Source: JAQICB01 sp046482735
Lineage (GTDB): Bacteria > Bacteroidota > Bacteroidia > Bacteroidales > UBA1715
Direction of reading: 5' to 3'
DNA: 10,216 bases
NCBI GenBank assembly: GCA_046482735.1
Contig: JAWOEL010000038.1
Span: forward strand, 1 to 10,216
The notes beneath the pieces are model-generated. The model was not told the origin of the DNA. It made no database searches and was given only the letters and a program-made list of their open reading frames with translations. A program made the position numbers and the translations under genes. Shown here piece after piece: positions 1 through 6,818 of the stretch (positions are counted from its first letter, which is position 1; each line of letters begins with the position of its first letter).

Positions 1-728
1 CTATATATATTACAGCAGGATTCCCTCATCTAGATGATACACGTACTATTATTTTCGAACTTCAAAAAGCTGGTGCTGATATGATTGAAATTGGGCTGCC
101 ATTTAGTGACCCGTTAGCAGATGGAAAAACAATTCAAGACAGCAGTTCACAAGCTTTAAAAAATGGAATGACAATTTCTTTGTTATTTGAACAATTGGAA
201 TCAATACGAAAAGAAATTTCCATCCCTCTTATTCTTATGGGATACATCAATCCAATATATCAATATGGTATAGAAAGATTTTGTGAAAAATGTAATTCTA
301 TAGGTATAGATGGTCTTATAATCCCTGATTTACCAATTTGGGAATATAAAACTCATTATCAAGATATATTTACAAAACACAACATTCAAAACATTTTTCT
401 TATTTCTCCGCAAACATCTACAAAACGTATACACGAAATTGACTCATGCTCTGAAAGCTTTATTTATGTTGTATCATCAGCATCTACTACAGGAAAAACT
501 TCCTCTATAAGTAAACACCAATTAGAATACTTTGAATCAATACAAAACATGCAACTTAAAAATCCGCAATTAATTGGATTTGGTATTTCTGATAATAAAT
601 CATACACAACCGCTTGTTCTTATAGCAACGGAGTAATTATTGGTAGTGCTTTTATTAAAGCTATACAAAAAACCAATGCAAGTCTTACAGAAAACATTCA
701 CTCTTTTATACATTCAATACGTAATTAA
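1..728 (+). CDS. trpA: Tryptophan synthase alpha chain, 5' end missing
   Basis: TrpA cleaves indole-3-glycerol phosphate to indole and glyceraldehyde 3-phosphate, and passes indole to TrpB in the cytoplasmic alpha2-beta2 complex. The frame is open from base 3, giving 241 residues; the family is about 250-268, so roughly 20 N-terminal residues lie before the window. The TAGFP motif is at residues 4-8 of this fragment. Next comes the active-site block IEIGLPFSDPLADG (28-41), in which Glu29 and Asp40 match catalytic Glu49 and Asp60 of the enteric enzyme. Later phosphate-binding segments GFGIS and GSAFIK are present. One oddity is Lys instead of the usual Pro right after the LADG motif (LADGKTIQ). 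An internal ATG at base 81 is not the true start because the conserved TAGFP lies before it. The stop codon abuts the start of hisH, so the two are co-transcribed. Upstream trp genes are expected outside the window. Identification is secure. Confidence 0.97.
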   Translation, partial: IYITAGFPHLDDTRTIIFELQKAGADMIEIGLPFSDPLADGKTIQDSSSQALKNGMTISLLFEQLESIRKEISIPLILMGYINPIYQYGIERFCEKCNSIGIDGLIIPDLPIWEYKTHYQDIFTKHNIQNIFLISPQTSTKRIHEIDSCSESFIYVVSSASTTGKTSSISKHQLEYFESIQNMQLKNPQLIGFGISDNKSYTTACSYSNGVIIGSAFIKAIQKTNASLTENIHSFIHSIRN

Positions 729-1310
729 ATGAAAATTGCTATATTAAAATATAATGCCGGTAATATCCAATCCGTTAGTTATGCTTTAAACAGATTAAAT
801 ATTGAACCCATAATAACAAACGATGCAGACACAATCAATCGTGCAGATAAAATTATATTTCCAGGGGTTGGGGAAGCATCTACAGCTATGAAATATTTAA
901 AAAAATATAACTTAGACGAAGTGCTCGTAAACACACAAAAACCAGTACTTGGAATTTGTTTAGGTATGCAATTAATGTGTTCTCACTCAGAAGAAGGAAA
1001 TGTTGATTGTTTGGGAATATTTAACACAGCAGTAAAACGATTTCCGTCACAAGATAAAATTCCCCATATGGGCTGGAATACATTAGAAACAATTAACGGA
1101 ACATTATTAAGCAGCATAGATGTTCGTAGTTATATGTATTTTGTACACAGCTACTACGCCGAAATCAACTCAAATACAACAACAACATGTAATTATATTT
1201 TGCCGTTTAGTGCAGGTATAGAAAAAGAAAATTTTTTCGCATTTCAATTTCATCCTGAAAAAAGTGGTGTTATAGGGGCTCAAATTTTAGAAAATTTTAT
1301 TAATTTATAA
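729..1310 (+). CDS. hisH: Imidazole glycerol phosphate synthase glutaminase subunit HisH
   Basis: HisH hydrolyses glutamine and channels ammonia to HisF, which makes IGP and AICAR in histidine biosynthesis. It is a class I glutamine amidotransferase acting in the cytoplasm. At 193 residues it has the normal length. Visible motifs are the N-terminal YNAGNIQSV segment, the oxyanion region PGVG (45-48), the nucleophile elbow GICLGMQ with Cys77, HMGW (113-116), and the QFHPEKS block that holds His175 and Glu177 of the catalytic triad. All catalytic residues are intact. The ATG follows the trpA stop with no intervening base, so translation is probably coupled. Its usual neighbours hisA, hisF and hisB are not here: a strong terminator follows. 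HisH paralogues also serve some O-antigen pathways as partners of HisF-like proteins, but nothing beside this copy suggests that. The family call is secure; the histidine role is very likely. Confidence 0.95.
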   Translation: MKIAILKYNAGNIQSVSYALNRLNIEPIITNDADTINRADKIIFPGVGEASTAMKYLKKYNLDEVLVNTQKPVLGICLGMQLMCSHSEEGNVDCLGIFNTAVKRFPSQDKIPHMGWNTLETINGTLLSSIDVRSYMYFVHSYYAEINSNTTTTCNYILPFSAGIEKENFFAFQFHPEKSGVIGAQILENFINL

Positions 1311-1315
1311 GGCAT

Positions 1316-1351
1316 AAAAAAAAGCCTATATAAAATAATATAGGCTTTTTT
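1316..1351. terminator. Bidirectional intrinsic terminator
   Basis: An 8-base perfect inverted repeat, GCCTATAT (1324-1331) and ATATAGGC (1338-1345), encloses a 6-base loop. It is preceded by eight A and followed by six T, so it can form a stem with a U tract whichever strand is transcribed. It lies 5 bases after the hisH stop and about 30 bases past the stop of the convergent acidic lipoprotein gene. It therefore most likely ends both transcripts. Confidence 0.9.
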
Positions 1352-1379
1352 ATAAAAAGAATTAATTTCTTTTAGAAAA

Positions 1380-1667
1380 CTATTTTTCTTCTTCTTTAAC
1401 AGCTTCTTCTTCAGCACCTTCTTCTTCCATTTCAGAATCTACTTCATCCATAGTTTCATCAACTACTTCATTTGCAGAATCTACTGCTTCTTCAACTTTT
1501 TCTTCAACTTTGTCAGCTGTTTCTTCAACTTCATTTACTGCTTCATTTACAGCTTCATTTTGTTGAGTTTTTTCTTTTTCTTTAGTATCTTTTTTAGATT
1601 CAGAAGAACCACATGATACTAAAGCAAAACTTAAAATAATTCCTAATACATACGTTAATTTTTTCAT
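1380..1667 (-). CDS. Small, highly acidic repeat-containing lipoprotein
   Basis: The product is 95 residues. The first 18 residues form an SPII signal (MKK, then a hydrophobic core) ending in the lipobox ALVSC, with Cys19 as the lipidated residue. The mature part is 77 residues, starting with a Ser/Lys/Asp-rich tether. It continues as a Glu/Val/Ala/Asp-rich segment with hydrophobic residues every three or four positions, as expected of a long amphipathic or coiled-coil helix, and ends in nearly pure Glu/Ala/Lys. There are no aromatic residues after the signal and a very low pI is expected. A short in-frame repeat (NEAV, NEAV, NEVE) is visible. Gly follows the Cys, so no Asp+2-type retention signal is seen; surface or outer-membrane location cannot be settled. 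Composition resembles YtxH-like or LEA-like helical proteins, but that is resemblance only. The gene stands alone, with its own likely promoter and a shared terminator. Function unknown. Confidence 0.85.
   Translation of the reverse strand: MKKLTYVLGIILSFALVSCGSSESKKDTKEKEKTQQNEAVNEAVNEVEETADKVEEKVEEAVDSANEVVDETMDEVDSEMEEEGAEEEAVKEEEK
1529..1564. repeat. 12-base tandem repeat, three copies, inside the acidic lipoprotein gene
   Basis: Three consecutive 12-base units start at 1529, 1541 and 1553 (CTTCATTTACTG, CTTCATTTACAG, CTTCATTTTGTT on the plus strand). On the coding strand they give NEAV, NEAV and NEVE. The first two copies differ at two bases; the third is more diverged. The unit length is a multiple of three, so copy-number change would keep the reading frame and only alter helix length. 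Confidence 0.8.
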
Positions 1668-1714
1668 ACTTAAATTTTTTTTGGTTTAAATTATTCGCTA
1701 ATATACAAAAACAT

Positions 1715-1722
1715 CAAATATA
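1715..1722 (-). promoter_or_regulatory. Likely -7 promoter element of the acidic lipoprotein gene
   Basis: On the minus strand this reads TATATTTG, a perfect fit to the Bacteroidota -7 consensus TAnnTTTG. It sits 47 bases before the ATG, which would give a leader of roughly 40 bases. I see no TTG at the expected -33 distance, so the call rests on the -7 element and position only. The region is AT-rich and chance matches are common. Confidence 0.45.
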
Positions 1723-1754
1723 TTGTATATATTTACGAAAAAAAACAGGAAAAA

Positions 1755-2279
1755 ATGAAAAAAATTTATTTTGTACTTATCCTTATTACATCATATGCAT
1801 GTAGCAATATTAACGATTTAACCTCATTTACAGCAAATTACGAACAACAATTCACCATCCCGGGCTCTGTTGATAAAGATTCCCCAACGGATATTCAGAC
1901 TCCTGATATTACGACAAAAACAGAGTCTCTGTATCAAACAAATAATACTTCAAAAAAATTAATTGAATCAATTCTTCTATCTGAAATGCACATAAATCAC
2001 ATATTTCCTAGTAATGGAGATATAGGATTTATTTCGTCTATTGAAGTGTTTATAAACGCAGATAATTTAGAAGAAAACAAAATTGCATATAAACTAAACA
2101 TACCGGAATCTGTAGGAGACACAATAAAGTTAGAAACCACAGATGTTAATGTAAAAGAATATTTAAATAAAGATTCCTTTAACTTTCGTGTACGAATAAC
2201 TACAGATTCTACTATAACAGAAGAGCAAGGACTAAATATTTATTCACTCTACACCATCAAAGCAGAATTGCTTCCATAA
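1755..2279 (+). CDS. Putative lipoprotein of unknown function
   Basis: The product is 174 residues, starting with a short SPII signal (MKK, hydrophobic core) ending in the lipobox SYAC, Cys16, so it is predicted to be a lipid-anchored envelope protein. The mature region begins with a polar, Thr/Ser/Asn/Asp-rich stretch (about 17-65). It is followed by a segment with alternating hydrophobic residues (about 85-174: ISSIEVFINADN, FNFRVRITTD and IYSLYTIKAEL) that suggests a beta-sandwich domain. There is no aromatic-rich binding face, protease motif or SusD-like feature. The architecture resembles small Bacteroidota lipoproteins with one C-terminal beta domain, but I do not recognise a named family. 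The ATG follows an A-rich leader containing AGGA 4 bases upstream, which supports this start. It is divergent from the acidic lipoprotein gene across 87 bases and convergent with the polyprenyl synthase gene. Confidence 0.85.
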   Translation: MKKIYFVLILITSYACSNINDLTSFTANYEQQFTIPGSVDKDSPTDIQTPDITTKTESLYQTNNTSKKLIESILLSEMHINHIFPSNGDIGFISSIEVFINADNLEENKIAYKLNIPESVGDTIKLETTDVNVKEYLNKDSFNFRVRITTDSTITEEQGLNIYSLYTIKAELLP

Positions 2280-2298
2280 TATAAAATTACGCAAACTA

Positions 2299-2325
2299 TT
2301 GAATTAGCAATAATTGTCTATTCAA
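2299..2325. terminator. Imperfect hairpin between convergent genes, possible weak terminator
   Basis: TTGAA, TAG and CAA on the left pair with TTG, CTA and TTCAA on the right. This gives 11 base pairs with one unpaired T on each side and a three-base loop. It lies in the 72-base gap between the convergent lipoprotein and polyprenyl synthase genes, where termination is expected. It has little GC and no clean T tract on either side, so efficient intrinsic termination is doubtful. Confidence 0.3.
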
Positions 2326-2351
2326 GTCAATTTAGCTATACATTAAACAAC

Positions 2352-3344
2352 TTAAAAAGCACGGGTTTGCAAATCATGCATAAAAGCATAAAGTTCATTT
2401 TTGTGTGTATGAGACAATGACACCCTATCAAGATAAGACTCAGCTTTTGTAAAATATTCAGCAACAATTCTTTCCGTTTGTTCTCGTACGCACGCTTTAT
2501 CGAAGAGCTCTGTTACCATTGCAGCTTTTTGAGTTTCTGAAACAGAATTATCTGAGTATAATTTCAACAACAAATCAGCATCAGCACCTTTCAAACATTG
2601 TAGAGCTTTTATAACCAAATATGTTTTTTTATTTTCAATAATATCACCACCTATCTGTTTACCAAAAGCATCTTCATTACCATATGTGTCCAACAAATCA
2701 TCTTGTAACTGAAAAGCTATACCCACATTTTTACCAAAATCATATAATAAATCAGCATCCTCAATCGATGCTTGAGCAATCATAGCACCAGCTTTTAAAC
2801 ATGCAGCAATTAGCACAGAAGTTTTAAGTTCAATCATTTTTATATATAAATCTTCAGTAAGAGCCTCATCTGTCAACGACATTTTTTCCAAATCTATATC
2901 ATACTGTTGCCCTTCACAAACCTCAAGAGCCGTAGTATTTAGCAAGCTAAACAACTGTGGTGTCGAACATGCTGATTCCTGAAAAAAAGTATATGCCATT
3001 ATCATAACCGCATCACCAGATAAAATAGCTGTATTAACATCCCATTTAACATGTACGGTTTGCTGTCCTCTTCGAATAGAAGCCTCATCCATAATATCAT
3101 CATGAATAAGAGTAAAATTATGAAATGTTTCAAAAGCAAGTGCTATATCAACAGCCTTAGAATAATCAACACCAAATAGTTTTGCAGTCATAAGAACCAA
3201 AGATGCACGAACACGTTTTCCACCATTTTTCAACATATACATGCACGGTTTATACAAACCTCTGGGTTCCTGATATACCGGGTTATTAATTTTATGTAAC
3301 AACTCAGTATTTATATATGATTGGTACGTAGATAAACTTTGCAT
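2352..3344 (-). CDS. Trans-type short-chain polyprenyl diphosphate synthase (FPP/GGPP synthase family)
   Basis: This enzyme condenses isopentenyl diphosphate onto allylic diphosphates in the cytoplasm, supplying precursors for quinones, carotenoids or lipid carriers. At 330 residues it has normal family length. In order: GGKRVR (41-46, IPP/diphosphate binding), the first Asp-rich motif HDDIMDEASIRRG (81-93, Asp82, Asp83, Asp86), LKT (173-175), the second Asp-rich motif QLQDDLLD (212-219), and GGDIIENKKTY (232-242). All metal-binding Asp are present. The first motif is plain DDxxD without the two-residue insertion of many bacterial FPP synthases. Phe77 lies five residues before it, a position known to limit chain length in archaeal-type GGPP synthases. 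A C15-C20 product is therefore inferred, not proven. It is the last gene of a three-gene minus-strand operon, 17 bases after the epimerase gene. I give no symbol because product length is uncertain. Confidence 0.93.
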   Translation of the reverse strand: MQSLSTYQSYINTELLHKINNPVYQEPRGLYKPCMYMLKNGGKRVRASLVLMTAKLFGVDYSKAVDIALAFETFHNFTLIHDDIMDEASIRRGQQTVHVKWDVNTAILSGDAVMIMAYTFFQESACSTPQLFSLLNTTALEVCEGQQYDIDLEKMSLTDEALTEDLYIKMIELKTSVLIAACLKAGAMIAQASIEDADLLYDFGKNVGIAFQLQDDLLDTYGNEDAFGKQIGGDIIENKKTYLVIKALQCLKGADADLLLKLYSDNSVSETQKAAMVTELFDKACVREQTERIVAEYFTKAESYLDRVSLSHTHKNELYAFMHDLQTRAF

Positions 3345-3361
3345 AGTATACTATTGTGTTA

Positions 3362-4303
3362 TTAATAATCAAATAAACCAATTTGCAATAATTTTTCAAT
3401 GCCGGACTCCAAAGATAACAAATCACGTTTTAAAAGCACCTCACGCATTCTGGTGTTATCAGGACATCGACGAGTCATATCACCATCTTTTAAAGGATCG
3501 ACATATATAATAGAAGATGAAGAATGCGACTTAGATATTATAATTTCAGCCAATTCTTGTATAGAAATTTCTCGGTTGCCACCAATATTAACAATATCAT
3601 TAACAACTAAATTATGTTCCAATGCATTCACACAAGCCTCTACATTATCATCGATATAACAAAACGTTCGCGTTTGTTTACCATCACCATAAATTTCAAT
3701 ATTTTCATTACGTAATGCCTTAATCATAAATTTACTCACCACAAAATCTCTGCTTTGTTTTGGCCCGTAAGTATTAAAAAAACGAAAAATTGTATATTCC
3801 AATCCATATTCCTGAAAATATGACTTCAAATATGCTTCACCAACATTTTTAACAATAGCATACGGAACACGAGAATTTAATGGTGTAGTGTGTACATGCT
3901 GAGGAATTTCAAAAGGTTCACCATAAATTTCAGAAGATGATGCAAAAAATACTCTTTTCACACCGGTATTTTTTGACAAACTACATATATTTCTAAAACC
4001 ATCTATATCCTGCAACACTTTAAGCGGATGTGCTTGAGTACGCAAAACGCCAACCAACGCAGCATAATGAAAAACATACTCAAATTTATATGAATGCATA
4101 ACAGCCGCAATACTTTGGTAATCATTCACATCACAATGTATAAATTTAAAATTAGGAGTCGTTTCATCTGGCAACTTTCTTCTGTTACCGGTTGACAAAT
4201 CATCAACAACAACAACGGTATACTGTGAATTTTGCAAAAGCCGTTCAACTAACGCACTACCAATAAAGCCGGCTCCACCTGTTACTAAAATATGTGTATT
4301 CAT
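3362..4303 (-). CDS. NAD-dependent sugar-nucleotide epimerase/decarboxylase (extended SDR)
   Basis: The 313-residue product is an extended short-chain dehydrogenase of the type that acts on nucleotide sugars, such as UDP-glucose 4-epimerase or UDP-glucuronate decarboxylase. The Rossmann motif TGGAGFIG is at 8-15. It is followed by the acidic NAD-ribose site in VVVDDLSTGN (31-40), the HYAA strand end (79-82), SSSEIYGE (122-129), the catalytic pair Tyr148/Lys152 in YAIVK, RFFNTYGP (174-181) and GDGKQTRTFCYIDD (206-219). The last two motifs are typical of UDP-glucuronate decarboxylases and of related epimerases and dehydratases. The substrate cannot be decided from sequence. It lies 23 bases after the RND exporter gene and 17 before the polyprenyl synthase gene, on the same strand, so the three are probably one transcript. 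The context suggests supply of a modified sugar for envelope glycoconjugates, as inference. Confidence 0.9.
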   Translation of the reverse strand: MNTHILVTGGAGFIGSALVERLLQNSQYTVVVVDDLSTGNRRKLPDETTPNFKFIHCDVNDYQSIAAVMHSYKFEYVFHYAALVGVLRTQAHPLKVLQDIDGFRNICSLSKNTGVKRVFFASSSEIYGEPFEIPQHVHTTPLNSRVPYAIVKNVGEAYLKSYFQEYGLEYTIFRFFNTYGPKQSRDFVVSKFMIKALRNENIEIYGDGKQTRTFCYIDDNVEACVNALEHNLVVNDIVNIGGNREISIQELAEIIISKSHSSSSIIYVDPLKDGDMTRRCPDNTRMREVLLKRDLLSLESGIEKLLQIGLFDY

Positions 4304-4326
4304 GTTGTTATATGTTTGAAATAATG

Positions 4327-6708
4327 CTATTTATCATCATCTTGTGAACTTATTTTCAAATCATCAATTTCAATATCCTCCTCCTCATTATATATATGTA
4401 ATAATGGTTCTTTAAATGATTGATTAGAAATTTGTTTTTCCAGAGTTAATAATAAACTTGGCAACACTATAAGGTTGGAAGACATAGCAATTAATAACGT
4501 TATAGCAACCAATGACCCCAATGCTTCGGTACCGCCAAATTGTGAAGCTATAAAAATACCAAAACCAAAGAATAAAATAATTGAAGTATAAATCATACTT
4601 GTACCTGTTTCTTTTAAAGCCAGGACAACAGATTTACCAATATTCCAATTCGTTATTTTCAATTCCTGTCTGTATTTTGCCAAAAAGTGGATTGTGTCGT
4701 CCACCGAAATACCAAAAGCAATACTAAACACCAAAATAGTAGACGGTTTTATTGGTATACCAAAAAAGCCCATAAGTGCAGCAGTAAGTATTAATGGTAA
4801 AATATTTGGAAGTAATGCAACCACCACCATACGTTTGGAACGAAACATCCAGGCCATAAATAAAGAAATAATTATGATAGCCAAAAATAAACTGATAAAT
4901 AAATTTCGTATAAGGTATTTAGTCCCTTTAAAAAACACAATACTTGAACCAGTAATGGTTGTTGAATACTTTTCTGCAGTAAAAATTGAATCTAGGTCAG
5001 CTTGCAAATCATGTGTGAGTGCTTCCATACGTTTAGTACCTACATCTTTCACATTACATTTCACCCGAAAACTCTTTTGAGCACTATCTGCTATAGAATA
5101 TTGCAATTTATTATCCTGGGAACGAACAAAACTATTCATTTTATTTTGGAACCCAAAATCAATACTATTATGAATTGCATAATATTCAGGATTACCGGCA
5201 TTATGAGCTTGCCATGCAAATTTTATTAACTCAAGAATCGATAAAGGTTGCGAAATTTCAGGATATGTTGCTAAAGAATCTGATAATTCCTGCATTTTTA
5301 ATAAAAAACTACGATTACGCAACACATTTATTTTCGTATCGGAATGTATCAATATTTCTAAAGGTAAAGCTCCATTAAACTCTTCTTCTACATATTGCAA
5401 ATTAGTCAAAATCGGATCATCCTGGGGTAAATCATCAACCATATATCCGGTTGTATCCATCTTTGTAACCCCCCATATACCAACAATAAGGAGAAAGACA
5501 AAACCAATATATACGTATTTTCTATGATTTAATACTGTTTTGGTTAAAATTTTTATAACTTTTTGAAAAAACTTACTCTCAAGATGACGCACCTGTTTTT
5601 TATTTGGTGGATCTAAATAACTAAATATAATTGGTATTAAAAATAATGATAATACAAACACACTCAAAATACCTAAAAAGGCAATCAACCCAAACTCCTG
5701 AAGTATAGTGCTTTCTGTAATTATAAATGTTGCAAATCCTGAAGCAGTAGTTAAGTTTGTTAAAAACGTAGCATTTCCAATTTTTCTGATTACTCTTTGT
5801 AATGCCTTTATTTTATTCCCATGCAGGACGTATTCATGATGATATTTATTCAAAAAGAACACACTATTGGGAACTCCTATTACTATTATTAAAGGAGGTA
5901 ACAATGCGTTTAATATTGTGATATCATAATTAAATATGCCCATCCAGCCCATTACCCAAACAACACCAAACGTAACAATGAGCATGGCAAAAAACACAAT
6001 TTTTAACGAACGAAAAAACATGTATAAAATAATGGAGCAAATTAACACTGCCAAAATAACAAATAACGAAAGCTCTTCTTGAATTTTGAGAGATGTTTTG
6101 GTTCTAATAAAAGGCAAACCGGTATACACAACATTTTGATTATGTGCATCTGTATACTCATCAAACATCAAAATAATAGAATCTATTAATTGTTCGCGAG
6201 CAGGACTATCAAGAATAGATTGATTAATAGTTAATGCCGTTAGGTAAACATGAGAAGAGTCAGTAAACAAAAAATCTTTATACAACTCCTGGTTTAACAA
6301 ATGATGCGAAATTGAATCGAGTTCGTGTTGAGATGCCGGTGCTTTCTCAAAATAAGGAACTAAACGTGAACCTTTGAGTTGAAACGCATTTGCAACAGAC
6401 AAAACGCCCTCTACTCCACTTATATGAGAAACCGAATCACATAAATCTCTATATTCAGAAAATTTTTTCAATTCAAAAAAATCATCGTCCTGAATAGCAA
6501 TAAACATGATATTTGCATCTTGCCCAAAATGCTCCTTAAATCTTTCATACTCAACAAATGCACTATCTTTTTCTGGCAACAACGAAGCATATTCGTACGA
6601 CAAATGTACATCTCGTGCCTGGTAGCCCATTCCCAATGTAATAACACAAAGTGTTATTAACAAAACTGTTCTATAACGTAAAATTATCCCCGCTAATTTT
6701 GTCCACAT
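4327..6708 (-). CDS. RND superfamily (MMPL/HAE3-like) membrane exporter
   Basis: The 793-residue inner-membrane protein has the duplicated RND plan. TM1 is about 11-29, followed by a large periplasmic loop to about 213; TM2-TM6 lie in about 214-364, TM7 in about 397-415, a second periplasmic loop runs to about 598, TM8-TM12 lie in about 599-756, and an acidic cytoplasmic tail ends in DDDK. The length and plan fit the single-polypeptide HAE3/MMPL/Patched-like branch, which handles lipids, hopanoids and other hydrophobic molecules, rather than the 1000-residue AcrB type. TM10 carries FGISVDDTIHF with Asp670 and Asp671, the expected proton-relay pair. At the matching site in TM4 the sequence is IGVPNSVFF, so Asn281-Ser282 replace the acidic pair. 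It is the first gene of the minus-strand operon. The cargo is unknown; the isoprenoid synthase downstream hints at a hydrophobic one, as inference. Confidence 0.9.
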   Translation of the reverse strand: MWTKLAGIILRYRTVLLITLCVITLGMGYQARDVHLSYEYASLLPEKDSAFVEYERFKEHFGQDANIMFIAIQDDDFFELKKFSEYRDLCDSVSHISGVEGVLSVANAFQLKGSRLVPYFEKAPASQHELDSISHHLLNQELYKDFLFTDSSHVYLTALTINQSILDSPAREQLIDSIILMFDEYTDAHNQNVVYTGLPFIRTKTSLKIQEELSLFVILAVLICSIILYMFFRSLKIVFFAMLIVTFGVVWVMGWMGIFNYDITILNALLPPLIIVIGVPNSVFFLNKYHHEYVLHGNKIKALQRVIRKIGNATFLTNLTTASGFATFIITESTILQEFGLIAFLGILSVFVLSLFLIPIIFSYLDPPNKKQVRHLESKFFQKVIKILTKTVLNHRKYVYIGFVFLLIVGIWGVTKMDTTGYMVDDLPQDDPILTNLQYVEEEFNGALPLEILIHSDTKINVLRNRSFLLKMQELSDSLATYPEISQPLSILELIKFAWQAHNAGNPEYYAIHNSIDFGFQNKMNSFVRSQDNKLQYSIADSAQKSFRVKCNVKDVGTKRMEALTHDLQADLDSIFTAEKYSTTITGSSIVFFKGTKYLIRNLFISLFLAIIIISLFMAWMFRSKRMVVVALLPNILPLILTAALMGFFGIPIKPSTILVFSIAFGISVDDTIHFLAKYRQELKITNWNIGKSVVLALKETGTSMIYTSIILFFGFGIFIASQFGGTEALGSLVAITLLIAMSSNLIVLPSLLLTLEKQISNQSFKEPLLHIYNEEEDIEIDDLKISSQDDDK

Positions 6709-6818
6709 AAACTATCTAATATATAATGGACGGCTAAATTAATGTTTTTTTTTGACTCTCTTCAAAAAAAAGCAAACAGTTATTAGTTTTTCTTGTATTT
6801 TTATGGCAAAAAAAATTC
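6709..6818. promoter_or_regulatory. Divergent intergenic region with promoters for the RND and glycosyltransferase operons
   Basis: These 110 bases separate two divergent operons and must hold, or be close to, both promoters. No element matches TAnnTTTG exactly. The best near matches, one mismatch each, are TAATTTAG on the minus strand (6734-6741), 25 bases before the exporter ATG, and TAGTTTTT on the plus strand (6784-6791), 27 bases before the glycosyltransferase ATG. Neither has a well-placed TTG. Runs of T (6745-6753) and A (6764-6771) are present. I see no operator-like palindrome. Confidence 0.4.

Noticed and set aside
1380..1667. The triplet-rich TTC/TTT tract read as a possible microsatellite or non-coding repeat
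   Set aside because: It lies wholly inside a lipoprotein frame with a good signal peptide and lipobox, and encodes Glu/Lys-rich helix.
2280..2351. Possible small RNA gene between the convergent genes
   Set aside because: Only one imperfect hairpin is visible, with no promoter-like element or U tract to support an independent transcript.
3399..3659. An 86-codon plus-strand frame inside the epimerase gene
   Set aside because: It is antisense to the C-terminal part of an intact SDR protein and has no domain or leader of its own.
4694..5378. Three overlapping open frames on the plus strand inside the RND exporter gene
   Set aside because: They oppose well-conserved exporter sequence, including the TM10 GxxxDD motif, and look like shadows in low-complexity antisense.
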